A stretch of DNA of 64,000 nucleotides from Luteolibacter yonseiensis (GTDB lineage Bacteria > Verrucomicrobiota > Verrucomicrobiia > Verrucomicrobiales > Akkermansiaceae). The notes beneath the pieces are model-generated. The model made no database searches. It was given only the letters and a program-made list of their open reading frames with translations, and was not told the DNA's origin. The position numbers and the translations under genes were made by a program. Positions 50,087-58,223 of the stretch are shown here, piece by piece. The stretch lies in contig NZ_JAENIK010000011.1 of assembly GCF_016595465.1 (NCBI RefSeq), forward strand, positions 744,001-808,000, given 5' to 3'. Position 1 is the stretch's first letter. Every line of letters begins with the position of its first letter.

Positions 50087-50116
50087 TTCGCGGACGAGCC
50101 GTCACCAAAAAGGCCG

Positions 50117-51040
50117 TCACTCCGGAGTGCCCAGAATCACCTGGGTCGTTTTGAAATGCAGTTTCGCCACTTTTCCGAGAGCGTCGGGACCGTGTTTCGC
50201 GATCAATTCCCGCGCCGCCGATACCACGGAATCGGAGGCCCCAAGAGGAAGCCTCACCCCGCTGGCGGCCGAGGTTTTATCCATCCAGTCGATGAAGCGT
50301 TCCCGAGCGAGAATGGAGGCCGCGGCGACGGCGGTGTCGGACTCTCCTTTGGTGCGTTGCTCCAGTTGAATGGTCAGGTTCTTCTCCTTGAGAGCGCGTT
50401 GGAGGATTTCCGGGCGGGCGAATTGGTCGCTCAGGGTGCGCGGGCAGTCCGGGCGAGCGGCAGCGAGGTTCTCGATGGCCCGGGCGTGGCCCCATGCGAG
50501 CAGACGGTTGAGATTTCGGAACGACGCATGCATCGAGTTATAGCGCTCGGGACCGATGGCGACGACGGTGGTGGCGCAGCCTGGGGTGGAACGGATGATC
50601 TCCGCGAGCTTGCGGATGCGGGCGGCACTGGTCACACGCTTGGAATCCATGATCCCGGCATCGATCAGGCGGCGGGCGATGATGGCGTCCGTGTAAGCCC
50701 CGGCAATGACCAGCGGACCGAAATAATCTCCTTTTCCGCTCTCATCGATGCCGAAATGTGGTTCGAATTTGTCCGGCTCGAGGATCTCCTCATAACCTAG
50801 CTTCGCCTCGCCGATGATTTCCGGTTCCAGTGTGAAGCGGATGAAGTCCTCAGTTTCCTTGCCTTGGATCAACACCTTCGGTCCCTTTTCGTAGACGGTG
50901 ACGTTCAACTTGCCCTTTTTGGCGGAAAACAGCGCATGTGGTTTCTCCGTGAAATCGAAACCCTGCCGTATCAATGCCTGGCGGAGGAGTTCGGCCTGGG
51001 CGGAGGTGAGCGGCGCGGTGTGGGTGGTCACGGGCGGCAA
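50117..51040 (-). CDS. rnhC: Ribonuclease HIII
   Basis: A 307-residue enzyme that cuts RNA in RNA/DNA hybrids. An N-terminal TBP-like substrate-binding domain (residues ~1-90; LSAKKGKLNVTVYEKGP in the given order ALFSAKKGKL) precedes the RNase H fold. Catalytic residues lie in HFGIDESGKGDYFGPLVIAG, the Asp in GIMDSKRV, and later acidic residues in ALKEKN-to-AAASILARERFID. The DESGKGD motif distinguishes HIII/HII from HI. It lies 68 bp after the phosphodiester glycosidase gene on the same strand. Confidence 0.9.
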   Translation of the reverse strand: MPPVTTHTAPLTSAQAELLRQALIRQGFDFTEKPHALFSAKKGKLNVTVYEKGPKVLIQGKETEDFIRFTLEPEIIGEAKLGYEEILEPDKFEPHFGIDESGKGDYFGPLVIAGAYTDAIIARRLIDAGIMDSKRVTSAARIRKLAEIIRSTPGCATTVVAIGPERYNSMHASFRNLNRLLAWGHARAIENLAAARPDCPRTLSDQFARPEILQRALKEKNLTIQLEQRTKGESDTAVAAASILARERFIDWMDKTSAASGVRLPLGASDSVVSAARELIAKHGPDALGKVAKLHFKTTQVILGTPE

Positions 51041-51108
51041 CCGTCGCGTTTTTGCGGGTTCAAATCAAGGCGTGCGTTTCGGGCCGGCTGAATCCGGCGT
51101 TCCATGCC

Positions 51109-51846
51109 TCACTCCGCCACCACGAACATCGCACCGAAGAGATTGCTGTCGACGGGGCTCGTGGGATTCACCGCCATTTGGGAAATGTCACCGTCGAGAA
51201 AAAGCGCGTTCCGGCATCCGAGCTGGAGGAACAGTCCGGCGAAATTCCAGAAATTCACCACCTCGCCTTTGGCGGTGATGGCGAAGACAAGACGTTTTTC
51301 GTCATCCACTCCCACACCATTGCGAGGCAGCCTGCTGGCGGATCCTTGGTTGAATGCCGGGTGCCGCCTGCCATCGATGAGGAGCAGCGGACCGGATTGA
51401 ATGGCCCAGCCGGGCTTGGGTGCGGGCTCAATTCTGGGAAATGAAGCGGCATCGATGATGGCGGGTTCCGTTTGGCCCACCCCGGAAGCGGTATGGAGGA
51501 CCCCGTTCGGCTTGAGAAAAAAGTTCCCCGGAGCGTCCGCGAGATTGAGCGGATGGAGTGTCTTCTGGTTTTCCACATGCAGCCCGCTGGGAATCCCGCC
51601 AGGCTCGAAGATCCCGGCGTTCATGATGAACTTCACGGTTTGCCCTTTCCGCGAGAAGGCGGATTGCACCTTGTCGAAGCTGCGGTAGGGCTCGCCCTTT
51701 TCATCCTTCCAAACCACTTGCACGCGGGCGGCCGGCACGCGGACAACCCGGAATCTCACTCCGGAAAACAGGATGCTCTCTTCCGTGACCCCGGCACCGA
51801 AGGCGGTGCCGAGGGTGAGGAAGATCAGAAGAGCGGCGCGGATCAT
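51109..51846 (-). CDS. Secreted phosphodiester glycosidase (NAGPA-like) protein
   Basis: A 245-residue exported protein. The start at 51846 gives a signal peptide (MIRAALLIFLTLGTAFGAG). The fold of the phosphodiester glycosidase/NAGPA family is suggested by TVKFIMNAGIFEPGGIPSG, PNGVLHTASGVG and the terminal AMFVVAE with CRNALFLDGDISQM and the Asn-Gly and Asp-Gly-Asp turns. Family members remove GlcNAc from phosphodiesters or act on envelope glycans. The substrate here is unknown. It follows the toroid-repeat protein by 41 bp on the same strand. Confidence 0.75.
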   Translation of the reverse strand: MIRAALLIFLTLGTAFGAGVTEESILFSGVRFRVVRVPAARVQVVWKDEKGEPYRSFDKVQSAFSRKGQTVKFIMNAGIFEPGGIPSGLHVENQKTLHPLNLADAPGNFFLKPNGVLHTASGVGQTEPAIIDAASFPRIEPAPKPGWAIQSGPLLLIDGRRHPAFNQGSASRLPRNGVGVDDEKRLVFAITAKGEVVNFWNFAGLFLQLGCRNALFLDGDISQMAVNPTSPVDSNLFGAMFVVAE

Positions 51847-51887
51847 GGGGTGCCAAAGAGCGGTTCGATCAGGCCGGGCCTGCCATT

Positions 51888-53039
51888 TCATTTCTCCGGG
51901 ATCGCGTCGTAGATTTGCTCGAGCGAGAGCACTGTGTAGGCGGTGACGAGCACAGGGTTGGACTCCATCCAGCGGGCGTTCTCGTTCACCCACGAGCCGT
52001 TCTCACGCTGGGTGGCGAGCAGTTTTTCGCCGAGTTCCTTGCGCCAGTCCGCCTCTTTGCCTCCTTCCAGTTTCAGGGTGGTGACATTCGCGGCGGCGAG
52101 GGCCTTGGACATGGTTTGGTAATAGTAATACAAACCTTGAGCGCCCATGCCGGGGTTTTCCGTGACCGTGTAGTTCTTGCCGAGCCATTCCTTGACGGCG
52201 ACCACGCGGGGATCGTCCGCGCTGACTTTCGCGTAAACGAAGGAGAGCAGGCCGGCGTAGGAAATGGAGCCATACGAACGCAGGGCGGTGCGCCCGTCCG
52301 GCAGCTTGTCTTCACCGGCCTTGCTGTCGCCGGGAGTGTAGATGAAGCCACCCTTGTTTTTCTCGTCATCGGATGCCCATGGCTGGTCGTTGGTTTTGGT
52401 GAGATTCTGGCTGCGGGAAAGGAAGGTCACCGCGGCATCCCAATCGAGATCCGGCTGGTCGCCGTGTTTCCCGTCCTCGATGACCTTTTTCGAAAGCGCG
52501 ATCGCCTCGATGGCGAGGTAGGTGTTCGACATGTCGGTATGGTCGTTCTTCGAGCCGTAGCCGACACCGCCGTCGTTGGGATTGTCCGTTTCCTTTTTCT
52601 TGCCGATGTCCCACTGGTTGTCGATGAGGTGTTTGCGGGCCTTGACGATGGCCGGCTCGTAGCCCTCCCGCCCCGCCGAGACGAGCGCGGTCACGGAGGT
52701 GGCGGTGTTATAGACGGACAAGCCGCGGTTGTAGATCCCGCCGTCATCCTTTTGTTGGCCGAGCAACCAGGTGTAGCCCTTTTCGACCGATTCGGGAAAC
52801 GGGGCCTTGCGGTCGAAATTCGGATCGCGCGTGGCGGCGGTCAGGGCGAGGGCGGTGAAGGCCGGGATGCCTTCGTCGTCCCAGTGGCCCGCGGGCTTTT
52901 GCTGGGATTTCAACCAGGCATTGCCCCGGGCGATGGCCTGGCGCATTTCCTGTTTCAGCGAAAGATAGCGGTTGGGAGCTGTTTCGGCGGCAGAGCCGAG
53001 GGCGGTGCCGAGGATGACGAGGGAGGTGATGAGTTTCAT
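51888..53039 (-). CDS. Secreted alpha/alpha-toroid (prenyltransferase/squalene cyclase-like) protein
   Basis: A 383-residue exported protein with a signal peptide (MKLITSLVILGTALGSAA). It has repeated motifs of the squalene-hopene cyclase/prenyltransferase beta-subunit superfamily: GNAWLKSQQKPAGHWDDEG, KGYTWLLGQQKDDGGIYN, and the C-terminal ATQRENGSWVNEN. The QW-like repeats are those of the alpha/alpha toroid. The catalytic DxDD of triterpene cyclases is not seen, and the location is periplasmic, so a scaffold or protein/sugar-binding role is more likely than terpene synthesis. It overlaps the upstream gene by 4 bp. Confidence 0.78.
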   Translation of the reverse strand: MKLITSLVILGTALGSAAETAPNRYLSLKQEMRQAIARGNAWLKSQQKPAGHWDDEGIPAFTALALTAATRDPNFDRKAPFPESVEKGYTWLLGQQKDDGGIYNRGLSVYNTATSVTALVSAGREGYEPAIVKARKHLIDNQWDIGKKKETDNPNDGGVGYGSKNDHTDMSNTYLAIEAIALSKKVIEDGKHGDQPDLDWDAAVTFLSRSQNLTKTNDQPWASDDEKNKGGFIYTPGDSKAGEDKLPDGRTALRSYGSISYAGLLSFVYAKVSADDPRVVAVKEWLGKNYTVTENPGMGAQGLYYYYQTMSKALAAANVTTLKLEGGKEADWRKELGEKLLATQRENGSWVNENARWMESNPVLVTAYTVLSLEQIYDAIPEK

Positions 53040-53794
53040 GGTTTCGGGATGGGTTTTGCGTTTTGGTAAGGGGTGATGATGACCGTGACCGCGGTGCCTG
53101 CGGCGGGGACGCGTTTCGGGAAAGGCGCCCAGACGTCGTCGTTGTCATAGTCCGTGCCCGGATAGTTCAGGATCGAGGCCATGGACATGAAAATGGAGAC
53201 GATGTCGCCGGATGTCTCCGGAGCATACTTGCCGTTGTTGAAATCCGAACCGCCGTAGACCCACGGGCCTGCGGGCATGGAGGTGGTTTTCACCTCATGT
53301 TGGATCCACTCGTTCACCGGCACGCGGCGGACTTTTTCGCCCTCCTTCCATTCCACATCGATGGCGACACGGGCCGCTGCCTTGATCTCCGGCGGCACGA
53401 CGGGGAGTTCGCCGGAAAGGCCTCCGGTTCCATTCGGCAGGGGATAGAGTTCGCGGGATGGTGGGTAGCGCAGCAGTGTGAACGCGAGATTCAGATGCGT
53501 GGGGGAGATTTCCGTGGCGAGCAGCGCTTCGTGGATTTTGCCGTTCTTGTGAACGACGAGGAATTCCAGCAGACCCTCGGTCATGTTCACCACGGTGGGG
53601 AACCGGATCTCCCGTGTCTTTTCGTCGAAGATGACCTCGCCGATCTGGTAGCGCGTGCCATCAAGTTTCTTCACGGATGGCTTCACCGGTTCCGCGGTCT
53701 TTTCTGCCTCGGGAGAAGGGGCGGGGGGGGGCGCTTCCTGTGCCAGCGCCAGGGTGGCGATCGCCGGGACGAGGATGAAAAGACGTGCGGTCAT
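53036..53794 (-). CDS. Exported hypothetical protein
   Basis: A 252-residue protein with a signal peptide (MTARLFILVPAIATLALAQ), then a Pro/Glu-rich linker. The body is beta-rich with no recognised domain. KKLDGTRYQIGEVIFDEKTR and IRFPTVVNMTEGLLEFLVV suggest a short repeat-like beta unit. GPWVYGGSDFNNGKYAPETS and DIVSIFMSMASILNYPGTDY are conserved-looking patches. It overlaps the toroid protein gene by 4 bp (ATGA), so the two products probably work together in the periplasm. I cannot assign a function. Confidence 0.6.
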   Translation of the reverse strand: MTARLFILVPAIATLALAQEAPPPAPSPEAEKTAEPVKPSVKKLDGTRYQIGEVIFDEKTREIRFPTVVNMTEGLLEFLVVHKNGKIHEALLATEISPTHLNLAFTLLRYPPSRELYPLPNGTGGLSGELPVVPPEIKAAARVAIDVEWKEGEKVRRVPVNEWIQHEVKTTSMPAGPWVYGGSDFNNGKYAPETSGDIVSIFMSMASILNYPGTDYDNDDVWAPFPKRVPAAGTAVTVIITPYQNAKPIPKP

Positions 53795-53850
53795 CGAAGT
53801 GAATGGGAGGTAACGTTCGGTCCGGCCGGGAAATTAGAAAAAATGGCAAC

Positions 53851-54780
53851 TTAGGGTTGTTTTTTCGGAGGAAGATTGAGTCCGGCGGCAAATTCACTCC
53901 AGCAGAGCCGCGTCACCCGGAAGTTCAACGCGCTTTGCGGGTCTTCCCCTTCCGCCAACGCGGCGATGGGAGTGTAGGCGGTGGTGCGGACCAACTGACT
54001 CTGGATCAATAGAAAAGCGGTTTTCAGAATTTCCGCCCTCAGTGTTTCCGGAGACTTCGCCGTGAAGGAGAGAACCTCCGTGGACGACGGCTTTTTCACC
54101 GATCCCGCCAGCCAGAGGGCGACGGGAGCGGGGCCCTTTCCGGACTTGCTGGTTTTTCCCGCATTCACCACGGCCTTCACCTTCACGATGCCGGACGACG
54201 CCGCCTCCAGATCGTGCGCGATCCCGGTGAGGACGGGCGTCAGTGTCTTGACGTTCGTTTTCCCGGTGCTGGCGTAGAGGATGATCGGAATCATCGCCTC
54301 GGGGGTGGTATTCCACTCCGGCAGCGTCGGCCGAAGCCGCCGGATTGAGGAAATGGCACCCGCCGCCTGTGCCGCGTCGGGCCTCGCGAGGTCGATCACC
54401 CGTTCCCATGCGAGCAAGGCTCGTGGAAAATCGCCTTTTTCCTCGAGCGCGTTCGCAAGCTCGATCAGGTGCTCTGTTCCCTGGGGCACTCTCTCTCCAT
54501 ATTGTTGAAGGATTGGCGGGGTGGCCAGATCCCCCAGATCGATCTCCGGCTTCGGCGGCTCGGGGGGCGGGGGAGGAGGTTCGGGTTCCTTCACCACCAC
54601 GGGCGGGACGACTGCCGCGATTTCCTCCGGAGGCAGCTCCGCCTCCACCCGGAGACGCACCTCCTCCAGCTTCGCGGCGGATGGTGGCGTCATGAAGTCC
54701 ATATGCCGGGTGTTCTTCCACCACACCCCGCCACAGACGGTGATGACGAGCAGAATGACGACGGGGATTGGAATTCGCAC
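53851..54780 (-). CDS. Membrane-anchored hypothetical protein with TPR-like segment
   Basis: Taken from the GTG at 54780, giving 309 residues. A longer frame from 54867 begins inside the rplS terminator, so that start is unlikely. A single N-terminal helix (IPIPVVILLVITVCGGVWW) anchors it. A Pro-rich linker (EPEPPPPPPEPPKPEIDLG) leads to one TPR-like unit (HLIELANALEEKGDFPRALL) and a mixed alpha/beta C-terminal domain with many Ala and Thr. I do not recognise the family. It lies 56 bp upstream of the exported protein gene on the same strand and may belong with it. Confidence 0.55.
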   Translation of the reverse strand: MRIPIPVVILLVITVCGGVWWKNTRHMDFMTPPSAAKLEEVRLRVEAELPPEEIAAVVPPVVVKEPEPPPPPPEPPKPEIDLGDLATPPILQQYGERVPQGTEHLIELANALEEKGDFPRALLAWERVIDLARPDAAQAAGAISSIRRLRPTLPEWNTTPEAMIPIILYASTGKTNVKTLTPVLTGIAHDLEAASSGIVKVKAVVNAGKTSKSGKGPAPVALWLAGSVKKPSSTEVLSFTAKSPETLRAEILKTAFLLIQSQLVRTTAYTPIAALAEGEDPQSALNFRVTRLCWSEFAAGLNLPPKKQP

Positions 54781-54837
54781 ACGGGAAACCTGCCCCGGAG
54801 TCCGCCTTCCGAAAAGCGGAAATCTCCGTGACACCTG

Positions 54838-54875
54838 AAAAACAAAACACCCCGCCTGGAAAACCAAGCGGGGCG
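54838..54875 (-). terminator. Rho-independent terminator after rplS
   Basis: On the minus strand CGCCCCGC (54868-54875) pairs with GCGGGGTG (54848-54855) around a 12-base loop. A T-rich tail TTTTGTTTTT follows (54838-54847). It stands 27 bp after the rplS stop and is the strongest terminator in this region. Confidence 0.8.
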
Positions 54876-54901
54876 TCCTGATGAAATTTTTCCGATGCGG
54901 A

Positions 54902-55246
54902 TCAGTCGGCGCTCTTCACGAGGAGGGCGCGCTTGCCCACGCGCTCGCGGAGGTAGTGCAGTTTCGCGCGGCGGACCTTGCCACGGTTCGTGACCTCGAT
55001 CTTGGCGATACGGGGGGTGTGGAGAGGGAAGACGCGCTCGACGCCCTCGCCGTAGGAAATCTTGCGAACGGTGAACGAGGCGTTCACGCCGGAACCGCCA
55101 CGGGCGATCACGAGGCCAGCGAAGATCTGGACACGCTCTTTACCACCTTCAACAACGCGGCAATGAACCTTCACGGTGTCACCGACGTTGAACTCGGCGA
55201 CGTCTTGCTTCAATTGCTCTGACTCGATCTTCTTAATGATGTGCAT
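54902..55246 (-). CDS. rplS: 50S ribosomal protein L19
   Basis: A 114-residue ribosomal protein of the large subunit near the 30S interface. [60 protein letters not shown] and [15 protein letters not shown] are the L19 pattern. The start at 55246 has a strong Shine-Dalgarno AAGGAGG 5-6 bp before it. The usual rpsP-rimM-trmD genes are not adjacent; instead hisI lies upstream on the same strand with 122 bp between. Confidence 0.97.
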   Translation of the reverse strand: MHIIKKIESEQLKQDVAEFNVGDTVKVHCRVVEGGKERVQIFAGLVIARGGSGVNASFTVRKISYGEGVERVFPLHTPRIAKIEVTNRGKVRRAKLHYLRERVGKRALLVKSAD

Positions 55247-55368
55247 GGGGTCCTCCTTCGCGGAAAATGAATGTGCTGCCAGCGGTGTCTGTGCGGTGTG
55301 CCCTGACGCGCGGGGCGGGAGAGCTAGTGGATCTGTTTCGGATTTGCAACCGCGAAATTGATCGAATT

Positions 55369-55827
55369 TCAGTGTTTCCCATAAACGGCCGCCGGATCGA
55401 ACGATTTTTCGCCCCCGATCTGCTCCAATTTCGCCGTGCCGCCCGCCGTCGCAGGCACCACTTTCCGGTAAAAACACGAGTTCCGGCCCGTGTGGCAGGC
55501 TCCCGCGCCGATCTGCTCGACGACGACGACCAGGGCGTCCTGATCGCAGTCCGTCCGGATCTCCACGACCCGTTGGATGTGACCGGAGGTCGCTCCCTTG
55601 TGCCAGAATTCCTTGCGCGAGCGGGACCAGTACACCGCTTCGCCGATCTCCAGAGTGCGGCGCAGCGACTCCGCGTTCATGTAAGCCAGCATCAGCGGCT
55701 CCTTCGTCGTCGCATCCACCGCCATCGCAGGGATGAGGCCGTCCGCGTCGAATTTCGGGGCGAAATCAGCGCCTTCCTCGATCTCCGCCTTACCACCCCG
55801 CAGGGCAAACACGTTCTGCGTATCCAT
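55369..55827 (-). CDS. hisI: Phosphoribosyl-AMP cyclohydrolase
   Basis: A 152-residue zinc enzyme that opens the adenine ring of phosphoribosyl-AMP in histidine synthesis. [20 protein letters not shown] opens the domain. [20 protein letters not shown] is the substrate site. The zinc cysteines are in [10 protein letters not shown] and [13 protein letters not shown]. It is HisI alone, without a fused pyrophosphohydrolase (HisE). It has no other his genes beside it. Its start is 93 bp from the 3' end of the RHH antitoxin gene. Confidence 0.94.
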   Translation of the reverse strand: MDTQNVFALRGGKAEIEEGADFAPKFDADGLIPAMAVDATTKEPLMLAYMNAESLRRTLEIGEAVYWSRSRKEFWHKGATSGHIQRVVEIRTDCDQDALVVVVEQIGAGACHTGRNSCFYRKVVPATAGGTAKLEQIGGEKSFDPAAVYGKH

Positions 55828-55920
55828 GCGGGGACCGTGAAACGGGGCATGCGGCGTGTCCAGTCCAGAGTCTGGAGGGAAACCTGTCCTGAGTTTGTTT
55901 CTGCCGGATTGTGAAAAGTT

Positions 55921-56163
55921 TCAAGATGGAGATTTGTCCGAAGCCGTGGAGAATGCCGCATCCAGCGTATTCAGCACGGCGAGGCCTTTTGCCGCCGAGC
56001 CTCGTGCGGCAATGGCTCGGAAACGGGTTTCCGCATCGAACTCCACAATGCTGATGGTGGCGAGCTCCTCCATCAGCTTGTTGACGCTGATGTCGCGGTG
56101 CTTCGCAAGCTGGCGGAGACGGGCGTGTTTGTCGTCTGGCAGGCGGATGGTGAGCGTGCTCAT
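55921..56163 (-). CDS. Ribbon-helix-helix antitoxin
   Basis: An 80-residue protein starting MSTLTIRLPDDKHARLRQLA, a typical RHH strand and helix, followed by HRDISVNKLMEELATISIVE. The C-terminal part (EFDAETRFRAIAARGSAAKG) would wrap around the toxin. It is translated after the PIN toxin gene with a 4-bp overlap (ATGA at 56160-56163), which is the reverse of the usual antitoxin-first order: here the toxin gene is upstream. It probably binds its own promoter. Confidence 0.82.
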   Translation of the reverse strand: MSTLTIRLPDDKHARLRQLAKHRDISVNKLMEELATISIVEFDAETRFRAIAARGSAAKGLAVLNTLDAAFSTASDKSPS

Positions 56164-56588
56164 GGGAGTGTGGATATGAATTGGGCCGGAGTCTGTATTT
56201 TAAGCTCGGGGAAACGTAACTGTCCGTGAAGGAGACCTTTGAGATTGTGGGTGACGATTGCTTCGGCTGAGCCTGCGAGCGCGAGTTCGATAAGGTGGTT
56301 GTCTGCCTCGTCAGGGAGGTTCGGCCGCCAGAGGTAATACACTTTGATCCAATCCGCCACAGAAAGCAACGCGTCGAAAAGCGCCAACTGCTCATCTTTC
56401 GGAATGGGGCTTTTCGCCATCAGTTCAGGTCGTGAAAGCAAGTCCTCGTATTCATGGAAAAGGGCGGCCCCCATGATCGCACGAACCCTGCCTGAGAGGC
56501 AGGCTCTCAGGATTTCCCGATTTTGGCCAGCCGGGCTCAAGATGGCGCCGATGAAAACATTGGTATCCACAACTATGCGGGGAGGCAT
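56160..56588 (-). CDS. PIN-domain toxin
   Basis: A 142-residue protein from the ATG at 56588 (MPPRIVVDTNVFIGAILSPA). The acidic active site of PIN nucleases is visible as VDTNVF at the start, Glu in FHEYEDLLSRPEL, PDEADNHLIELALAGSAEAI and THN near the end. It matches the 'putative toxin-antitoxin system toxin component, PIN family' group that cleaves RNA. Its gene precedes and overlaps the RHH antitoxin gene. Together they form a complete TA module of ~670 bp between hisI and a GH43 gene. Confidence 0.83.
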   Translation of the reverse strand: MPPRIVVDTNVFIGAILSPAGQNREILRACLSGRVRAIMGAALFHEYEDLLSRPELMAKSPIPKDEQLALFDALLSVADWIKVYYLWRPNLPDEADNHLIELALAGSAEAIVTHNLKGLLHGQLRFPELKIQTPAQFISTLP

Positions 56589-56722
56589 GTGTTTTGATAG
56601 CACATATGATGGCATTATGCCAATATCAAAATTCGAGAGAGACTGCCGGATCCGTTCTTCCCCCCATAAGTGGGAGTTCGAAATTCTTGCCCGGTCCTTG
56701 GCGCATCCGCTATTCCTCAGGG

Positions 56723-57808
56723 ATGAAAAAATTCATCGCCTTCGGGTTTTTAGCTCTTTCTGTCTGTGTTTTCGGGAAAGAAACCAAGCCCGCCACCGCA
56801 ATCCGCCCCGGCGAGGTGTGGCTGGATACCGATGGTAAAATGGTCAACGCCCACGGCGGCGGCATCCTTTTCCATGCGGGCACCTATTACTGGTATGGGG
56901 AGATCAAGGAGGGAAAGACCTACCTTCCCGAGGTGAACAAGTCCTGGGGCGGCACCCGGGTCGATGTCGTCGGGGTCTCCTGCTATTCCTCGAAGGATCT
57001 GCTTGCCTGGAAAAACGAGGGAAACGTCCTGCCTGCCGTCCCCGGTACGGATCTCGACCCGAAGCTCGTGCTCGAACGCCCCAAGGTCGTCTATAATGCC
57101 AAAACGAAGAAATTCGTCCTCTGGTTCCACAGTGATTCCCTGAACTACGCCGCTGCGAAGGCGGGCGTCGCCACCAGTGACTCGCCCACCGGTCCCTTCA
57201 CCTACCATGGCAGTTTCCGGCCGCATGCGAACCAATGGCCGGTCGGCGTCACCGAAGAGCAGAAAGCGGACGAAAAGAGCCAGCTGGTGAAGGATTTCTC
57301 CGTCGGTCAGATGGTCCGCGACCTTACCGTCTTCGTGGATGACGATGGAAAAGCCTACCTTTTCGCCGCGTCCGAGGGGAATCCCACCATGCAGATCTCC
57401 GAACTCACCGAAGACTATTTGAAAACCACCGGAAAATACATCCGCATCTGTGAAGGCCGTTCGATGGAAGCTCCCGCGGTTTTCAAGCGCGAGGGCAAAT
57501 ATCACATGATCGCCTCCGGCTGCACCGCATGGGCGCCGAACGCCGCCCGCTCGGTCGTGGCCGACAGCATCTGGGGTCCGTGGAAGGAACTCGAAAATCC
57601 CTGCAAGGGTGAAAAGGCCGACATTTCCTTTTTCTCCCAATCCACCTACGTCCTTCCCGTCCACGGCAAGCCGGACCAGTTCATCTTCATGGGGGACCGC
57701 TGGATCAAGGACGACCTCGCCGACTCCCGTTATATCTGGCTGCCCATCACGTTCACCGAAAAGGGCCAGCCGGAAATCCGCTGGCATGACTCCTGGAGCA
57801 TCAGGTAA
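56723..57808 (+). CDS. Secreted glycoside hydrolase family 43 enzyme
   Basis: A 361-residue exported protein from the ATG at 56723, which gives a signal peptide (MKKFIAFGFLALSVCVFG). The five-bladed GH43 propeller begins GKMVNAHGGGILFHAGTYYW. LERPKVVYNAKTKKFVLWFH, FVDDDGKAYLFAASEGNPTM and SMEAPAVFKREGKYHMIASG (acid Glu) are typical. NAHGGGIL resembles exo-beta-1,3-galactanase relatives (subfamily 24), whose catalytic base is not the canonical Asp; I infer this by pattern only. The likely substrate is a plant or algal galactan or arabinan. The PIN toxin gene diverges upstream. Confidence 0.85.
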   Translation: MKKFIAFGFLALSVCVFGKETKPATAIRPGEVWLDTDGKMVNAHGGGILFHAGTYYWYGEIKEGKTYLPEVNKSWGGTRVDVVGVSCYSSKDLLAWKNEGNVLPAVPGTDLDPKLVLERPKVVYNAKTKKFVLWFHSDSLNYAAAKAGVATSDSPTGPFTYHGSFRPHANQWPVGVTEEQKADEKSQLVKDFSVGQMVRDLTVFVDDDGKAYLFAASEGNPTMQISELTEDYLKTTGKYIRICEGRSMEAPAVFKREGKYHMIASGCTAWAPNAARSVVADSIWGPWKELENPCKGEKADISFFSQSTYVLPVHGKPDQFIFMGDRWIKDDLADSRYIWLPITFTEKGQPEIRWHDSWSIR

Positions 57809-58223
57809 GGGCACGGGGACGAGGTGTTGGCGCATGATAAATGGCCTGCATGCGGAATTCCTCGAGACGGCCTCCATGATTGTGATTCATCATGGAGGCT
57901 CGTCTCAAGTCAAGCGGCTCATCCCATATCTGGGGAACAAAGATCCTGGCACTTTTAAAGCCCTATGACGTTGTTGCCGGACCCGGGAAACCGGGGTGTC
58001 CTTCTGATTTTATTTCTAACGAAAATAGGATTGGGAAAGATCCGATCATATGATTAGTGATCAGCAAATTGGGTGATAAATTCACCGCATAATAGATGAC
58101 GTTGAAGATGATCCGGCGCTGCGGTGACCGCACTTTCCGTCGTTGGATCCGCCGCTAATGGCATGATAGCTGCATTCTTGGGTTCCGCCTCCAACCACCA
58201 AGAATAATAAAACCAGAGTTATC
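57809..58223. other. Intergenic stretch between GH43 and amidase genes
   Basis: No gene is supported. It contains the long imperfect palindrome at 57864-57906. A second weaker hairpin follows at about 57979-58001 (GGACCCGG-GAAA-CCGGGGTGTCC), with a T-rich tail that could end GH43 transcription. The rest (58020-58220) is A/T-richer and probably holds the amidase promoter. Confidence 0.5.
57864..57906. repeat. Long hairpin/inverted repeat
   Basis: GCCTCCATGAT (57870-57880) pairs exactly with ATCATGGAGGC (57889-57899), and GAGACG (57864-57869) pairs with CGTCTC (57901-57906) with one T bulge. The loop is 8 bases. This 17-bp stem has no T-tract after it. It may be a terminator variant, a recombination site or the end of an old mobile element. 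Confidence 0.7.
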
